Of a stretch of 64,000 bases of DNA, positions 7,096 to 16,474 are shown piece after piece. The DNA is taken from positions 2,418,001 to 2,482,000 of the forward strand of contig OZ250162.1 in the NCBI GenBank assembly GCA_965238025.1. The letters are read 5' to 3'. The stretch comes from Pelagihabitans sp965238025. GTDB lineage: Bacteria > Bacteroidota > Bacteroidia > Flavobacteriales > Flavobacteriaceae. The translations under genes and the position numbers were made by a program. Below the pieces are notes generated by a model, which saw only the letters and a program-made list of their open reading frames with translations, did not search any database and had not been told where the DNA came from. The stretch's first letter is position 1; each line of letters opens with the position of its first letter.

Positions 7096-9618
7096 TTACA
7101 TAATATCACCAAAAAATATAGCGTTCATCAACAGCTTATTGGTACCATACCAAAATGCCCTGAAGTTGGTGTTGTCGGTAAAACCAATGACCCGCCCCTT
7201 ACCGCTATGTTGTACTTGAAAAGGAACACTCTTCTTAAGGAGTTCTAGATTCTCTTTTGAAATATAGCCACTCAGTAACGGATTATCAGTATACACAATC
7301 GGGTTATTGTAACTGTCCTTATCCGGATCAATATAGATATTCGTATTTCTGAATAGCGCCAGCTCGTCGTTTTTATAACCAAAGTTAATAGGGTGGGAGC
7401 GGTCCAGCGTTGTTTCAAAAATAGCCCCCCCGGTAACTTGTGCACCTTTAAAATCCTGTTTCTGACCAAAAGAAATGTTTTTGGCTACCAATGTATCTTT
7501 CCTGAACGTTAATTTCATAAGTTCATTTTTAGAGAACCATTCTACGGTATTGCGATAACCGATGAGCGTACCCCCATTCTTGACCCATTTTTTCAATTTA
7601 TCCACTACAGCCTTGTTCATGCTCTTATTTTGTATACTTGGAATGATAATATCAGTATACTTGCTTAAATCAACCTTGTTGAAATAATTCATGTCTATTT
7701 TGGTCAATTGCATTTGATAGCGGGTATCGAACAAATGCCAAATTTCCCCAGCATCGTACGAACGCACACCGTTACCCACCAAAATAGCCACCTTTTGTTT
7801 TGTAATGGGGTCAAAGTCCCTGCTTCCCAAATCAATACCTTTTGTGAGACCTGTACCCACAGCAGTAATTTGTATTTTACTATCTGATGCTACTTTTTTT
7901 AAGAATTCATACAATGCCTTCGCATCCAATTTCTGATTTTGAACAGGAATCATTATGGTGCCAAAATCATAGTTTTTACCTTCCAAGGTAAAAGGAGACT
8001 TTGCAACTTTAGCTCGAAGACCCTTATTCACAATTGCATTTAATGCCTTGGGAGTATAGTACCCGTTCCATTCAAATAAATAGGCATAGTTACTTTGCTT
8101 ATCTACTTTTCCGGTAATTTCCTTAAAATCGATAATCTGATCACCAGCGTTTACCATTGAACCGACTTCTTTGTAATCTACATTAAAAGCCAGTGGGAGT
8201 GTCCATGCAGAAACATCATAAAAGAGACTATCGGCAAAGGTCGTGCGTTTTTCGAAAATCGCGTTGATCAGACGTGGGTTCTTTTGGTTCAAAGGAACTA
8301 CATAACTTTTTCCTCGTTCGTACTGCTTCCCATCAAGGGTGGCGTCATTTGCCAACTCATGGAATTTAATACCATGCCGACCCAATATTTCCGCAAGGTG
8401 CCATGCTTTTGCGGCATCTTTATGATCACCAAATACGATGGCCTTTGTTTTGTTCTTGGCAGCTTCATTCCGCAATGTTGAATAAAAATCCCTTTGAAAT
8501 TTTAGGATTTTATCTTTCATATTATTGGCTGCTTCAATCGTAGATAATGCGGCTGTAAATTGATTCCGGATGGTAAAAGGAAAGGTTAAGGTCCCGTTTT
8601 CACTTTCTTGCACATGCCCTCTTGAACTACCCTGTTCGAATAGAATTCCCAAGCTTCCGTTTACATCGGGAAAAGTGGAGCCTTTTCCATAGTAATAATC
8701 ATCATATCCTTCTTCAGAATAGTATAGCGAGCCAATTTTATCAAGGGCCTTTGCATGATAGGTGCCAATTTCAGCTGTTAGTTCTTGGTTCTTTTTTGGG
8801 GTAAGAGGGTGCACCCTGGTTGGCTCTCCCGGTTGAAAAAAGAAAGTGGCGTCAGTACCCATTTCATGGTGGTCCGTAAGAATATTGGGCAACCACTTAT
8901 GAAAACTTTTGATTCGCGCACGACTCTCTGGTAACTGAACAGGTAACCAGTCGCGGTTCATATCAAACCAATAGTGATTGGTTCTGCCTCCAGGCCAAAC
9001 CTCATGGTATTCCCTTTCATTACTGTCCGGATTTAGGTTCATACTCCTATTGGTATTGGCCCAATAGGCAAAACGTTGAAGGCCATCGGGATTAAAAGAG
9101 GGATCCAAAAGAATTACCATATTATCTAATAATGATTCAATTTCAGGTCCTTGCGCTGCGGCTAAATAATAGGCATATGCCAATGCAGCATTAGATCCGC
9201 TGGGTTCATTACCGTGAATGGAGAAACCTTGATAAACCACAATAGGCATTTCACCAACTTTTAAGGTACTGCCTCCATTTTCCGTTAGGGCCAAATGATC
9301 TCGCTGTATGTTGTTGATATTTTGAAGGTTCTTCGGAGAAGTAATCGTTAAAAGTACTATAGGGCGGCCTTCAAAAGTTTCACCCCTGCTCTCTATAGAA
9401 ATGCGATCGCTGATGGCCGCCAGCGTCTGCATATAAAATAGTAGCTTGTCATGGGTTACATGCCATTCGCCAACTTGATGGCCGATGACTGATTTTGGGG
9501 TCGGAATGTTACTGTTGTAAGATATGTTCTGAGGTAAATAATAATCTAGGGTTACTGGTTCTTGTGCAGTAATTAACAAGCTAATAGTAAACATTAGCAA
9601 CAACGTTATTTTTTTCAT
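7096..9618 (-). CDS. M14-family zinc carboxypeptidase, secreted
   Basis: The 840-residue protein begins with a signal peptide cleaved after about residue 18 (LLITAQEP). The peptidase M14 domain spans about residues 40-370, with zinc ligands H135 and E138 (HGNEPSG), H250 or H251 (TDHHEMG), and probable catalytic E328 (GILFEQGSS). The remaining ~470 residues include a glutamine-amidotransferase-like region (about 620-840) but show no classical type IX sorting tail. It should remove C-terminal residues from peptides outside the cytoplasm, fitting a nutrient-scavenging role. Confidence 0.88.
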   Translation of the reverse strand: MKKITLLLMFTISLLITAQEPVTLDYYLPQNISYNSNIPTPKSVIGHQVGEWHVTHDKLLFYMQTLAAISDRISIESRGETFEGRPIVLLTITSPKNLQNINNIQRDHLALTENGGSTLKVGEMPIVVYQGFSIHGNEPSGSNAALAYAYYLAAAQGPEIESLLDNMVILLDPSFNPDGLQRFAYWANTNRSMNLNPDSNEREYHEVWPGGRTNHYWFDMNRDWLPVQLPESRARIKSFHKWLPNILTDHHEMGTDATFFFQPGEPTRVHPLTPKKNQELTAEIGTYHAKALDKIGSLYYSEEGYDDYYYGKGSTFPDVNGSLGILFEQGSSRGHVQESENGTLTFPFTIRNQFTAALSTIEAANNMKDKILKFQRDFYSTLRNEAAKNKTKAIVFGDHKDAAKAWHLAEILGRHGIKFHELANDATLDGKQYERGKSYVVPLNQKNPRLINAIFEKRTTFADSLFYDVSAWTLPLAFNVDYKEVGSMVNAGDQIIDFKEITGKVDKQSNYAYLFEWNGYYTPKALNAIVNKGLRAKVAKSPFTLEGKNYDFGTIMIPVQNQKLDAKALYEFLKKVASDSKIQITAVGTGLTKGIDLGSRDFDPITKQKVAILVGNGVRSYDAGEIWHLFDTRYQMQLTKIDMNYFNKVDLSKYTDIIIPSIQNKSMNKAVVDKLKKWVKNGGTLIGYRNTVEWFSKNELMKLTFRKDTLVAKNISFGQKQDFKGAQVTGGAIFETTLDRSHPINFGYKNDELALFRNTNIYIDPDKDSYNNPIVYTDNPLLSGYISKENLELLKKSVPFQVQHSGKGRVIGFTDNTNFRAFWYGTNKLLMNAIFFGDIM

Positions 9619-9650
9619 GCCATATCCGCTTTAGTCGATCCTTAAATATA

Positions 9651-9680
9651 AAAAAACGACCCGTATAAAAGGTCGTTTTA
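9651..9680 (-). terminator. Terminator of the DUF3276 gene
   Basis: A nine-base-pair AAAACGACC/GGTCGTTTT stem with a nine-base loop is followed on the minus strand by a T run. It ends the minus-strand gene at 9706-10086. Confidence 0.8.
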
Positions 9681-9705
9681 AAATAAGTTTATTTACCGTG
9701 TACTC

Positions 9706-10086
9706 TTAGATGTCATCAAAGTCAACATCGGTGAAGCTTTCCGCAGCAGGAGCATCATCTACATCTACCGCCGCAACGTCCTCTTCCCGCTTGTAGTCTT
9801 TCTGATGTCTATCGGAAATGACTTCGGTACCTTTTTCATCGATAATAAAATCCATCATCTCGATAACATGTTCTTTAAAGGCCTCGAAATCTTCTTTGTA
9901 CAGATAGATTTTGTGTTTTTTGTAATGGAAAGAACCATCGTCATGGGTAAACTTCTTACTCTCGGTAATCGTTAAATAATAATCCCCTGCCTTGGTGCTC
10001 CTTACGTCAAAGAAATAAGTTCTTCTACCTGCCCTTAAAACTTTTGAATGTATTTCTTCCTGATCTTCGTGGTTTCTTTCGCCCAT
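9706..10086 (-). CDS. DUF3276 / PurA-like nucleic-acid-binding protein
   Basis: Start chosen at the ATG giving MGERNHEDQEE, which matches the normal family N-terminus; the product has 126 residues. It contains the PUR-like fold seen in DUF3276: KVLRAGRRTYFFDVRSTKAGDYYLTITESK followed by HKIYLYKEDFEAFKEHVIEMMDFI. The C-terminal tail is acidic (VDVDDAPAAESFTDVDFDDI). Structural work on Bacteroidota relatives shows single-stranded DNA/RNA binding; the cellular role is unknown. It is a lineage marker for Bacteroidota. Confidence 0.9.
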   Translation of the reverse strand: MGERNHEDQEEIHSKVLRAGRRTYFFDVRSTKAGDYYLTITESKKFTHDDGSFHYKKHKIYLYKEDFEAFKEHVIEMMDFIIDEKGTEVISDRHQKDYKREEDVAAVDVDDAPAAESFTDVDFDDI

Positions 10087-10166
10087 TTTTATAGTGTTCT
10101 CTTTATAGTTACTTACTGGTTGTATTACCAAAAATGAAAAAAAAATGCGGTACGAACAACAATTTT

Positions 10167-11921
10167 TTAGTTTTCTTTCTCCGAGAGCTGGTTCAAATAG
10201 AGCTCCTTATAGTAACCATTTTGGTTGTTCAATTCTTCGTGAGTTCCTTGCTGTAATAGTTTGCCGCCCTCCAGGACCAGAATTTTATCAGCATTTTTTG
10301 CTGAGGAAACCCTGTGGCTTACAATAAGTGTAGTTCTGTTTTGGGAAGCGCGTTTTAAATTGTTCAGTATTTCTTCTTCAGTCTCGGTATCCACTGCGGA
10401 AAGACAATCATCAAAAAGGTAAACTTTTGGGTTTTTCAAAAGGGCACGGGCAATTGAAACCCGTTGCTTTTGTCCACCGCTAAGGGTAATGCCCCGCTCA
10501 CCGAGTATGGTATCATATTGCTTTGTAAAACCCATTATGTTTTCATGCACCACGGCATTTTTGGCAACCTCAACAACCTGCTCTTGGGTTGCCTCATGTT
10601 TACCAAATTTGATGTTGTTGTCTATGGTATCTGAAAAAAGAAAGGCATCTTGGGGTACGGTGCCAATACCTTCGCGCAAACTGAATAGATTCAGGTGCTG
10701 TATGGGTACATCATCAATAAGTATTTCTCCCGAACCGACATCATATAGTCTTGTAATGAGTTCTAAAATGGTAGACTTGCCGGATCCTGTTTTTCCTAGA
10801 ATCGCAACGGTATCTCCTTTTTCAATTATAAAAGAGAGGCTTTTGAGAGCGGTGATTTCGGTGTCATCATACGTGAAGGTAACATTACGGAATTCTATTT
10901 TTCCTTCTATTGGTGTTTCTTCCAATACTTCATTCTTGATTTTCGGGGATTCTTTTAAAAACTCGTTAATACGCTTTTGGGATGCCTCAGCGCGTTGTAC
11001 AATAGAGGTAAGCCACCCGACTATGGCCACTGGCCATGTCAACATATTTACATAAAGAATGAACTCGGCAATAATTCCCACCGATTCTATTTCACCATTC
11101 ATATACTGCTTTCCGCCAATATAAATAACAAAAAGATTGCTAACACCGATCAAAAGGATCATCAAAGGAAAAAACCAAGCCTCAACCTTGGCAAGATTTA
11201 TACTTTTGTTCTTGCCTTCATCGGCAAGGTCGGTAAGTTCCTGATTAATGGTAGGTTCAAGTCCGTATGCCTTTATTACCGCTACTCCTGAAAAAGATTC
11301 TTGGGTGAAGGTTGAAAGTACCGAAAGAAATTGTTGAACCTTTGTACTGCGTTTATGAATTACCTTACTGATCTTATAGATCAATATAGAAAGTATCGGG
11401 AAGGGTAGTATGGTATATAAGGCCAATGTGGGCGCCTTTATAAACATTAAAGGTAAGAGGCAGGCGAAAAGCGTTAGTGCATTCATACCGTACATAATAG
11501 CGGGCCCTGCATACATACGTACTTGATTTACATCCTCACTGATCCTACTCATAAGATCACCAGTTCTGTTTTTCTTATAAAAATCAAGATTTAGCAACTG
11601 GTAATGGTCGAATATCTCATTTTTAAGATCATACTCGATAAAACGGGATACATTTATAATAGTTTGCCGCATTAAAAAAGTAAAGAGGCCTGATAACAAG
11701 GCGGTTCCGAGAATGATTAAAATATACTTGAGCGCTAGGGCTTCAAGTTCAGGTTGCAAGATTTTTCCGGCGGCAAAATCTTCGATCAACTTAACCGACT
11801 TATTAACATAGGAAGGCATCACCAAGGAAAAAATGCGGGCAATTATAGTTATAATGATGCCTACCAGTAGCTTAAACCAATATTTCTTAAAGTATTTGTT
11901 AAGGTGTTTTAATTCTTTCAT
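10167..11921 (-). CDS. MsbA-like ABC exporter (fused permease-ATPase)
   Basis: The ATG at 11921 (MKELKHLNKYFKKYW) gives 584 residues; an upstream TTG lies within the promoter box and is rejected. Six transmembrane helices fill about residues 15-310. The nucleotide-binding domain has Walker A GKTGSGKST (about 376-384), signature LSGGQKQR, Walker B VYLFDDCLSAVD and the SHR switch. Homodimers of this type export lipids, lipid A core or drugs across the inner membrane. It is transcribed divergently from nusB; monocistronic. Confidence 0.92.
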   Translation of the reverse strand: MKELKHLNKYFKKYWFKLLVGIIITIIARIFSLVMPSYVNKSVKLIEDFAAGKILQPELEALALKYILIILGTALLSGLFTFLMRQTIINVSRFIEYDLKNEIFDHYQLLNLDFYKKNRTGDLMSRISEDVNQVRMYAGPAIMYGMNALTLFACLLPLMFIKAPTLALYTILPFPILSILIYKISKVIHKRSTKVQQFLSVLSTFTQESFSGVAVIKAYGLEPTINQELTDLADEGKNKSINLAKVEAWFFPLMILLIGVSNLFVIYIGGKQYMNGEIESVGIIAEFILYVNMLTWPVAIVGWLTSIVQRAEASQKRINEFLKESPKIKNEVLEETPIEGKIEFRNVTFTYDDTEITALKSLSFIIEKGDTVAILGKTGSGKSTILELITRLYDVGSGEILIDDVPIQHLNLFSLREGIGTVPQDAFLFSDTIDNNIKFGKHEATQEQVVEVAKNAVVHENIMGFTKQYDTILGERGITLSGGQKQRVSIARALLKNPKVYLFDDCLSAVDTETEEEILNNLKRASQNRTTLIVSHRVSSAKNADKILVLEGGKLLQQGTHEELNNQNGYYKELYLNQLSEKEN

Positions 11922-11942
11922 TTGCCAAGTAGAACTGGTTGC

Positions 11943-11950
11943 CAAATATA
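11943..11950 (-). promoter_or_regulatory. -7 box TATATTTG for the MsbA-like gene
   Basis: The minus-strand TATATTTG matches the Bacteroidota consensus and lies 22 bases upstream of the chosen ATG. Its position decides against the TTG start at 11945. Confidence 0.6.
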
Positions 11951-12016
11951 GGCTTGCTGGGATGACTTTACAAGAAGTAAAATTTTAGGATGGTAAAAAG
12001 TTCTAAAATAGATTGT

Positions 12017-12024
12017 TATTTTTG
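12017..12024 (+). promoter_or_regulatory. -7 box TATTTTTG upstream of nusB
   Basis: TATTTTTG matches TAnnTTTG about 90 bases before the nusB start. No clear -33 TTTG was found at the usual spacing. Confidence 0.45.
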
Positions 12025-12112
12025 CAACCTTAAATGAGATTGTTAAGAAAGATCAATTAACAAGTTTTATAATAACTCCTAAGAATAACCTGATCTATAA
12101 AAGTTCTTTAGC

Positions 12113-13060
12113 ATGTTAACAAGAAGGCATATTCGAGTAAAGGTAATGCAGTGTATTTATGCCCTGACCCAATCAAAGGATGATACCCTTGAAAAGCAAG
12201 AAAAATTCCTTTCTACCAGTATCGATAATATGTACACACTTTATCTAGTACTATTGAGCCTTCTTATTGAAATCCAGGCACATGCTTCAGATCAACTTGC
12301 TCTTTCCTCTAAGAAATACCTCGCCAATAGTTCAGATGCCTATTTGGATAAGGAAAAATTCATCAAAAATCGTCTTTTGGTGCAGTTGACGCAGAATAAG
12401 TCTTTAAAAGCTGAGCTTGAAAAACGAAAGTTGAAGAACTGGTACTTAAATGAAGAATATGTTAAACTTCTTTATAAGGAAATTGTAGAAAGCGAAATTT
12501 ACAGGAAGTATATGGGGTCTAGCGCTAATTCGTATGAAGAGGATAGGGTCTTGCTAAGCGATTTGTTCAAAGAAGTTATTGCTCCAAACGAGAAAATCTA
12601 TGATTATTTTGAGGATAACAAGCTTACTTGGGTAGATGATTTGCCCATAGTGAATACTTTTTTCTTAAAACAACTTAAGAAGGTTAGGGAAGATAAACCG
12701 GAATCGTTCTTTTTACCAAATCTTTTGAAAGATGAGGAAGACATGGTCTTTGCCAAGACATTGTTGACCAAGACTCTTTTAGACAATGCCAAATGGGAAA
12801 AGGAAATTGAAGGTAAGACCCCTAACTGGGATAAGGACCGCATCGCGGATATCGATTCCATCTTGCTAAAAATGGCCATTTGCGAATTACTTAATTTTCC
12901 ATCAATACCTGAAAAGGTAACCATAAACGAGTTTTTAGAGATTGCAAAAGAGTATTCTACCCCAAAAAGTAGCATCTTTATAAACGGAATTCTTGATAAA
13001 CTCGTTAAGGAATATAGGGCAGATGGAAAACTCAATAAAATGGGTAGGGGCCTGTTATAA
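12113..13060 (+). CDS. nusB: Transcription antitermination factor NusB (long Bacteroidota form)
   Basis: The 315-residue protein is about twice the length of proteobacterial NusB, which is normal for Bacteroidota. It begins LTRRHIRVKVMQCIYAL, the NusB N-terminal RNA-contact helix, and its last 110 residues carry the canonical core NWDKDRIADIDSILLKMAICELL and PEKVTINEFLEIAKEYSTPKSSIFINGILDKL. NusB with NusE binds boxA RNA and promotes rRNA antitermination. It heads a likely operon with the DUF1573 lipoprotein and yajC, a frequent Flavobacteriia arrangement. Confidence 0.95.
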   Translation: MLTRRHIRVKVMQCIYALTQSKDDTLEKQEKFLSTSIDNMYTLYLVLLSLLIEIQAHASDQLALSSKKYLANSSDAYLDKEKFIKNRLLVQLTQNKSLKAELEKRKLKNWYLNEEYVKLLYKEIVESEIYRKYMGSSANSYEEDRVLLSDLFKEVIAPNEKIYDYFEDNKLTWVDDLPIVNTFFLKQLKKVREDKPESFFLPNLLKDEEDMVFAKTLLTKTLLDNAKWEKEIEGKTPNWDKDRIADIDSILLKMAICELLNFPSIPEKVTINEFLEIAKEYSTPKSSIFINGILDKLVKEYRADGKLNKMGRGLL

Positions 13061-13103
13061 ATTATTTATTTAATTTTGTATTAATTTAAAAATAAAAAAT
13101 ATC

Positions 13104-13583
13104 ATGAAAAAAGTATTTTTAGCATGTAGCGCTTTCGCTCTATTAAGTTTTGTTGGTTGTAAAGAAAATGCGGCTAGTAAGGTAAATACGGCAAATGTTG
13201 CTGTGGCAGCGGAAAGAGATGAAGCGGCTAAGCAAATTCCCGTGATGACGTTTGATAAGATGGAACACGATTTTGGAACCATTGAGCAAAATGCTCCTCA
13301 GGAAACAGTTTTCTCATTTACGAATACTGGTAATGCACCATTGATCATCACTGATGCAAAGAGTACCTGCGGTTGTACGGTACCTAAAAAACCAGAAGCT
13401 CCGGTAGCACCAGGGGAAAAAGGAGAACTTGTTGTAAAGTTTAACGGTTCTGGACAGAATCAGGTAACCAAAACAATTACGGTAACTGCCAATACGGAAA
13501 AAGGACAGGAACTTTTGAAAATCAAAGCTTTTGTCAACCCAAAAAATGCAGGTCCACAGGCAGTTGGCCCGGTTGCGAACTAA
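13104..13583 (+). CDS. DUF1573 lipoprotein
   Basis: The 159-residue protein has a lipoprotein signal with the lipobox FVGC (Cys about residue 19). The rest is a DUF1573 Ig-like domain: MEHDFGTIEQNAPQETVFSFTNTGN, then TDAKSTCGCTVPKKPEAPVAPGE and a final KIKAFV strand. Such ASPM-SPD-2-Hydin-like domains are widespread in Bacteroidota envelopes and probably mediate binding; no activity is known. It lies 44 bases after nusB and 27 bases before yajC. Confidence 0.9.
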   Translation: MKKVFLACSAFALLSFVGCKENAASKVNTANVAVAAERDEAAKQIPVMTFDKMEHDFGTIEQNAPQETVFSFTNTGNAPLIITDAKSTCGCTVPKKPEAPVAPGEKGELVVKFNGSGQNQVTKTITVTANTEKGQELLKIKAFVNPKNAGPQAVGPVAN

Positions 13584-13609
13584 ATAATTTTCGATAATAT
13601 CAGTACTAT

Positions 13610-13900
13610 ATGGGAGATATTGGGCAGTTTTTGCCAATGATTTTGATTTTTGTGGTTGCTTATTTTTTTATGATACGGCCACAAATGAAGCGGGCAAAGG
13701 ATGAAAAAAAGTTTGGCGCCGAATTAAAAAAGGGGGATCGGATAATCACCAAGAGTGGGATGTACGGAAAGGTGATGGAGGTCAGCGAAAAAGACAACTC
13801 TTGTGTCCTGGAAACCATGGCTGGTAAATTAAAGTTTGACCGCTCAGCTATTTCCATGGAAATGAGCAAAAAGCTAAATGCCCCGATTGCCAAAAAGTAA
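13610..13900 (+). CDS. yajC: Preprotein translocase subunit YajC
   Basis: This 96-residue protein has one N-terminal transmembrane helix (FLPMILIFVVAYFFMIRPQ) followed by the conserved RPQMKRAKDEKKF segment and a small beta-rich cytoplasmic domain (GDRIITKSGMYGKVMEV). YajC associates with SecDF and the Sec translocon in the inner membrane. It ends the nusB cluster and is followed by a hairpin terminator. Confidence 0.95.
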   Translation: MGDIGQFLPMILIFVVAYFFMIRPQMKRAKDEKKFGAELKKGDRIITKSGMYGKVMEVSEKDNSCVLETMAGKLKFDRSAISMEMSKKLNAPIAKK

Positions 13901-13922
13901 ACTGATTAAAGAGTAAAACTAT

Positions 13923-13951
13923 AAAGCATCCCTATAAGTGGATGCTTTTTT
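13923..13951 (+). terminator. Terminator of the nusB-yajC cluster
   Basis: A stem AAGCATCC/GGATGCTT with an eight-base loop is followed by a run of T, 22 bases after the yajC stop. Confidence 0.82.
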
Positions 13952-13988
13952 TGTATAAAACCACAGATTCAGCATCAGCACCACAAGC

Positions 13989-14591
13989 TTATCTATACAT
14001 ATCGTTCAAACCCTTTCCTTCGGCAATCATCGGAAGGATTTTTTCCAACCTTGAGGTTTTGGTCTTTTCCTGTTTGGCGGTGGCAATGTATTCACAAAAC
14101 TCCTTCTTTTTGTAATTGGATAGTTGATTGAAAGCCACCTTTAAACTTTTGTCAAGTTTAAAAACCTCCTTTAGTTCGGGAGGAACGGTTACTTTAATAG
14201 CTGATTTTTTCTTCGGGGCCAGTTTGATTCCTTTTTTCTCATTTTCAATAGCCTCGTTTATATAAGCCGACACCCTTTTAGGATCGATGGTGTCCTCCAA
14301 ATAAAACTTCCAGTGCCGCATGGCCTGTGTTTTTCCTTCCTGCGCATTTTCTAGGACTTTTTTTGGGTCGGAAAGGAAAACACCATTAAAAAACCAGATG
14401 CCGCAATGTTTTTTGAACTTGCAGATCGACAGTACGTTCTTGCCATTGATCATATAGGTCGGGAACATCCACTTGTAGGTTTCCTCCAGATTCGCCTTGA
14501 GTGCAATTTCCCTAAGGACGTCAATACTTTTTTTAAAAGCATGTTCCTCAGCGTAATAACGTTCCACTTTTTCCGATTTATCCATAGTCAT
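13989..14591 (-). CDS. YdeI/OmpD-associated-type protein with DUF1801-like domain
   Basis: The 200-residue product has an N-terminal DUF1801-like segment (ALKANLEETYKWMFPTYMINGKNVLSICKFKKHCGIWFFNG) and a C-terminal YdeI-like helical segment (TVPPELKEVFKLDKSLKVAFNQLSNYKKKEFCEYIATAKQEKTKTSRLEKI). This two-part architecture is usual for YdeI-family proteins. It is cytoplasmic, with no signal peptide. YdeI has been linked to stress and peptide resistance in enterobacteria; the molecular role is not established. Confidence 0.85.
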   Translation of the reverse strand: MTMDKSEKVERYYAEEHAFKKSIDVLREIALKANLEETYKWMFPTYMINGKNVLSICKFKKHCGIWFFNGVFLSDPKKVLENAQEGKTQAMRHWKFYLEDTIDPKRVSAYINEAIENEKKGIKLAPKKKSAIKVTVPPELKEVFKLDKSLKVAFNQLSNYKKKEFCEYIATAKQEKTKTSRLEKILPMIAEGKGLNDMYR

Positions 14592-14650
14592 GTGGTTTTA
14601 AAAGCCTAACTGTTTAATGACAAAATTTAGAGATTTTATCACTTCCGACT

Positions 14651-15874
14651 TCACTTTATTGCGACCAATTCACATATTTTAACGATTACTTCCACCGCTT
14701 TCTGCATACTTTCAACAGGGACATACTCATATTTTCCGTGAAAGTTATGGCCGCCTGCAAAGATATTGGGGCATGGTAGGCCCATATAGCTAAGCTGGGA
14801 ACCATCGGTTCCTCCGCGAATGGGTTTAATAATAGGGTCAATACCTATCGCCTGCATTGCCTCCTTGGCGACATCCACAATATGCATTACCGGTTCAACC
14901 TTCTCCCGCATATTAAAATACTGATCTTTTAATTCTATTTCGATACAGTTTCCATACAACGAATTCAACTTGTCCGTAATATCAAACAACAATTGCTTCC
15001 GTTTTTCAAACTGTATTTTATCGTGATCTCGAACGATTAATTCAAATTCAGCATGTTCAATGGTCCCATGCATGTGGTGAATATGAAAAAAACCTTCCCT
15101 TCCCGAGGTGTTCTGTGGGGTTTCTTCAGGAGGTAGAATCCACATAAATTCATTTGCAATACTTATCGCATTGATCATTTTACCCTTGGCATAGCCCGGA
15201 TGTACGCTCTTTCCCTTGATGATAATCTTTGCTGAAGCGGCATTAAAATTTTCATATTCCAGTTCTCCAATTTGACTGCCATCCATGGTATAGGCCCATT
15301 CCGCCCCAAATTTTTCAACATCGAATTTATGTGCTCCCCGGCCAATCTCCTCATCAGGTGTGAAGCCCACCCTTATTTTTCCATGTTTTATTTCAGGATG
15401 TTGAATCAGGTACTCCATTGCCGTTATAATTTCGGTGATACCGGCTTTGTCATCTGCGCCCAAAAGTGTAGTACCATCTGTGGTAATTAGTGTTTGTCCT
15501 TTGTACTGCAGCAGGTCATCAAAATAAAAAGGGGAAAGCACCACCTTTTCTTCCACATTTAAAATAATATCTCCACCATCATAATTTTCAATGATTTTCG
15601 GATTTACATTCGTTCCCGAAAAATCTGGAGAAGTATCAAAATGTGCTATAAAACCGATTACCGGCACCTCTTGATCAATAGTACTTGGCAAGGTGGCCAT
15701 GATATAAGCATTATCATCTATCGTAACATCCTTCATGCCAATACGTGTCAATTCGTCAACCAATAAGTCTGCCAATTGCCATTGTTTTTCGGTACTTGGT
15801 GTGGTTTCTGAAGTTGGATCGCTCTGCGTATCGAGCTTCACATAGCTTATAAAACGGTCAATAATATGCTGCAT
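14651..15874 (-). CDS. pepT: Peptidase T (tripeptide aminopeptidase)
   Basis: This 407-residue M20B metallopeptidase has the normal length. Zinc-ligand motifs are visible: H78 and the D80 catalytic pair in HFDTSPD, bridging D141 in LLGADDKAG, the general base pair E175/E176 in PDEEIGRGA, and the C-terminal GGTDGSQLSYMGLPCPN and AGGHNFHGKYEY segments. It removes the N-terminal residue from tripeptides in the cytoplasm. The gene is alone and faces away from the small secreted protein gene at 15940. Confidence 0.95.
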   Translation of the reverse strand: MQHIIDRFISYVKLDTQSDPTSETTPSTEKQWQLADLLVDELTRIGMKDVTIDDNAYIMATLPSTIDQEVPVIGFIAHFDTSPDFSGTNVNPKIIENYDGGDIILNVEEKVVLSPFYFDDLLQYKGQTLITTDGTTLLGADDKAGITEIITAMEYLIQHPEIKHGKIRVGFTPDEEIGRGAHKFDVEKFGAEWAYTMDGSQIGELEYENFNAASAKIIIKGKSVHPGYAKGKMINAISIANEFMWILPPEETPQNTSGREGFFHIHHMHGTIEHAEFELIVRDHDKIQFEKRKQLLFDITDKLNSLYGNCIEIELKDQYFNMREKVEPVMHIVDVAKEAMQAIGIDPIIKPIRGGTDGSQLSYMGLPCPNIFAGGHNFHGKYEYVPVESMQKAVEVIVKICELVAIK

Positions 15875-15939
15875 TAATATAATTTTTAGATAAAAATACA
15901 GTTTATAGTAAAGTTATTGAAACCTTAGTTTTGAATATC

Positions 15940-16389
15940 ATGAAACCGATTCAGCTGAAAACGATTAATTTTTTTATTTGCTTTCTTGCCGTAGCTTTTT
16001 TTGGACAAGCCCAAAATTGCACTTTAGACATCGGTGGTAAAAATCACACCGTAATCGTTGATGTTTTTCAATTAAATTCCGGACAACAAGCAGTTATGGA
16101 GGTGTTGCGGGGCGAATTGGAAATTGCACAAAAAGAAATCGAGGACGAGATTCAGAAACTTTTTGAAACACATCCTCAAAGCACCGAAACCGAGTTGATT
16201 ACCCTAGCCGATAAGTATAAAATATTGAAGGAAAAAATGGTCAGCGCTTCTTGGGAAAGCGATAAGAAACTTTTAGAGACCTTCAATCAAAAGCAGTACG
16301 AACGATATTTAAGTTTATGCTATGAAGCACTTCGAGATCCAATTGTAGTTACCCCTGTTTCTTACGAGGCTAACCTAACTCCCGAGTAA
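15940..16389 (+). CDS. Small secreted protein of unknown function
   Basis: The ATG at 15940 gives MKPIQLKTINFFICFLAVAFFGQAQ, a clear signal peptide; a TTG nine bases upstream is less likely. The 149-residue product continues with a short beta segment (CTLDIGGKNHTVIVDVFQLN) and then a charged helical region (about 55-130). Two cysteines (in NCTLD and SLCYEA) could form a disulfide outside the cytoplasm. I do not recognise the family. It is not obviously linked to its neighbours. Confidence 0.7.
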   Translation: MKPIQLKTINFFICFLAVAFFGQAQNCTLDIGGKNHTVIVDVFQLNSGQQAVMEVLRGELEIAQKEIEDEIQKLFETHPQSTETELITLADKYKILKEKMVSASWESDKKLLETFNQKQYERYLSLCYEALRDPIVVTPVSYEANLTPE

Positions 16390-16446
16390 TTGCCCAAGCT
16401 GTTAATAAAATTGGCTGAGATAGGAAAAATACTGACATTCTGTTTG

Positions 16447-16454
16447 TATTTTTG
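16447..16454 (+). promoter_or_regulatory. -7 box TATTTTTG upstream of pyrD
   Basis: TATTTTTG matches the TAnnTTTG consensus and lies 21 bases before the pyrD ATG. The spacing fits a short leader. Confidence 0.5.
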
Positions 16455-16474
16455 GCAAACGCTTACTGCCTTTT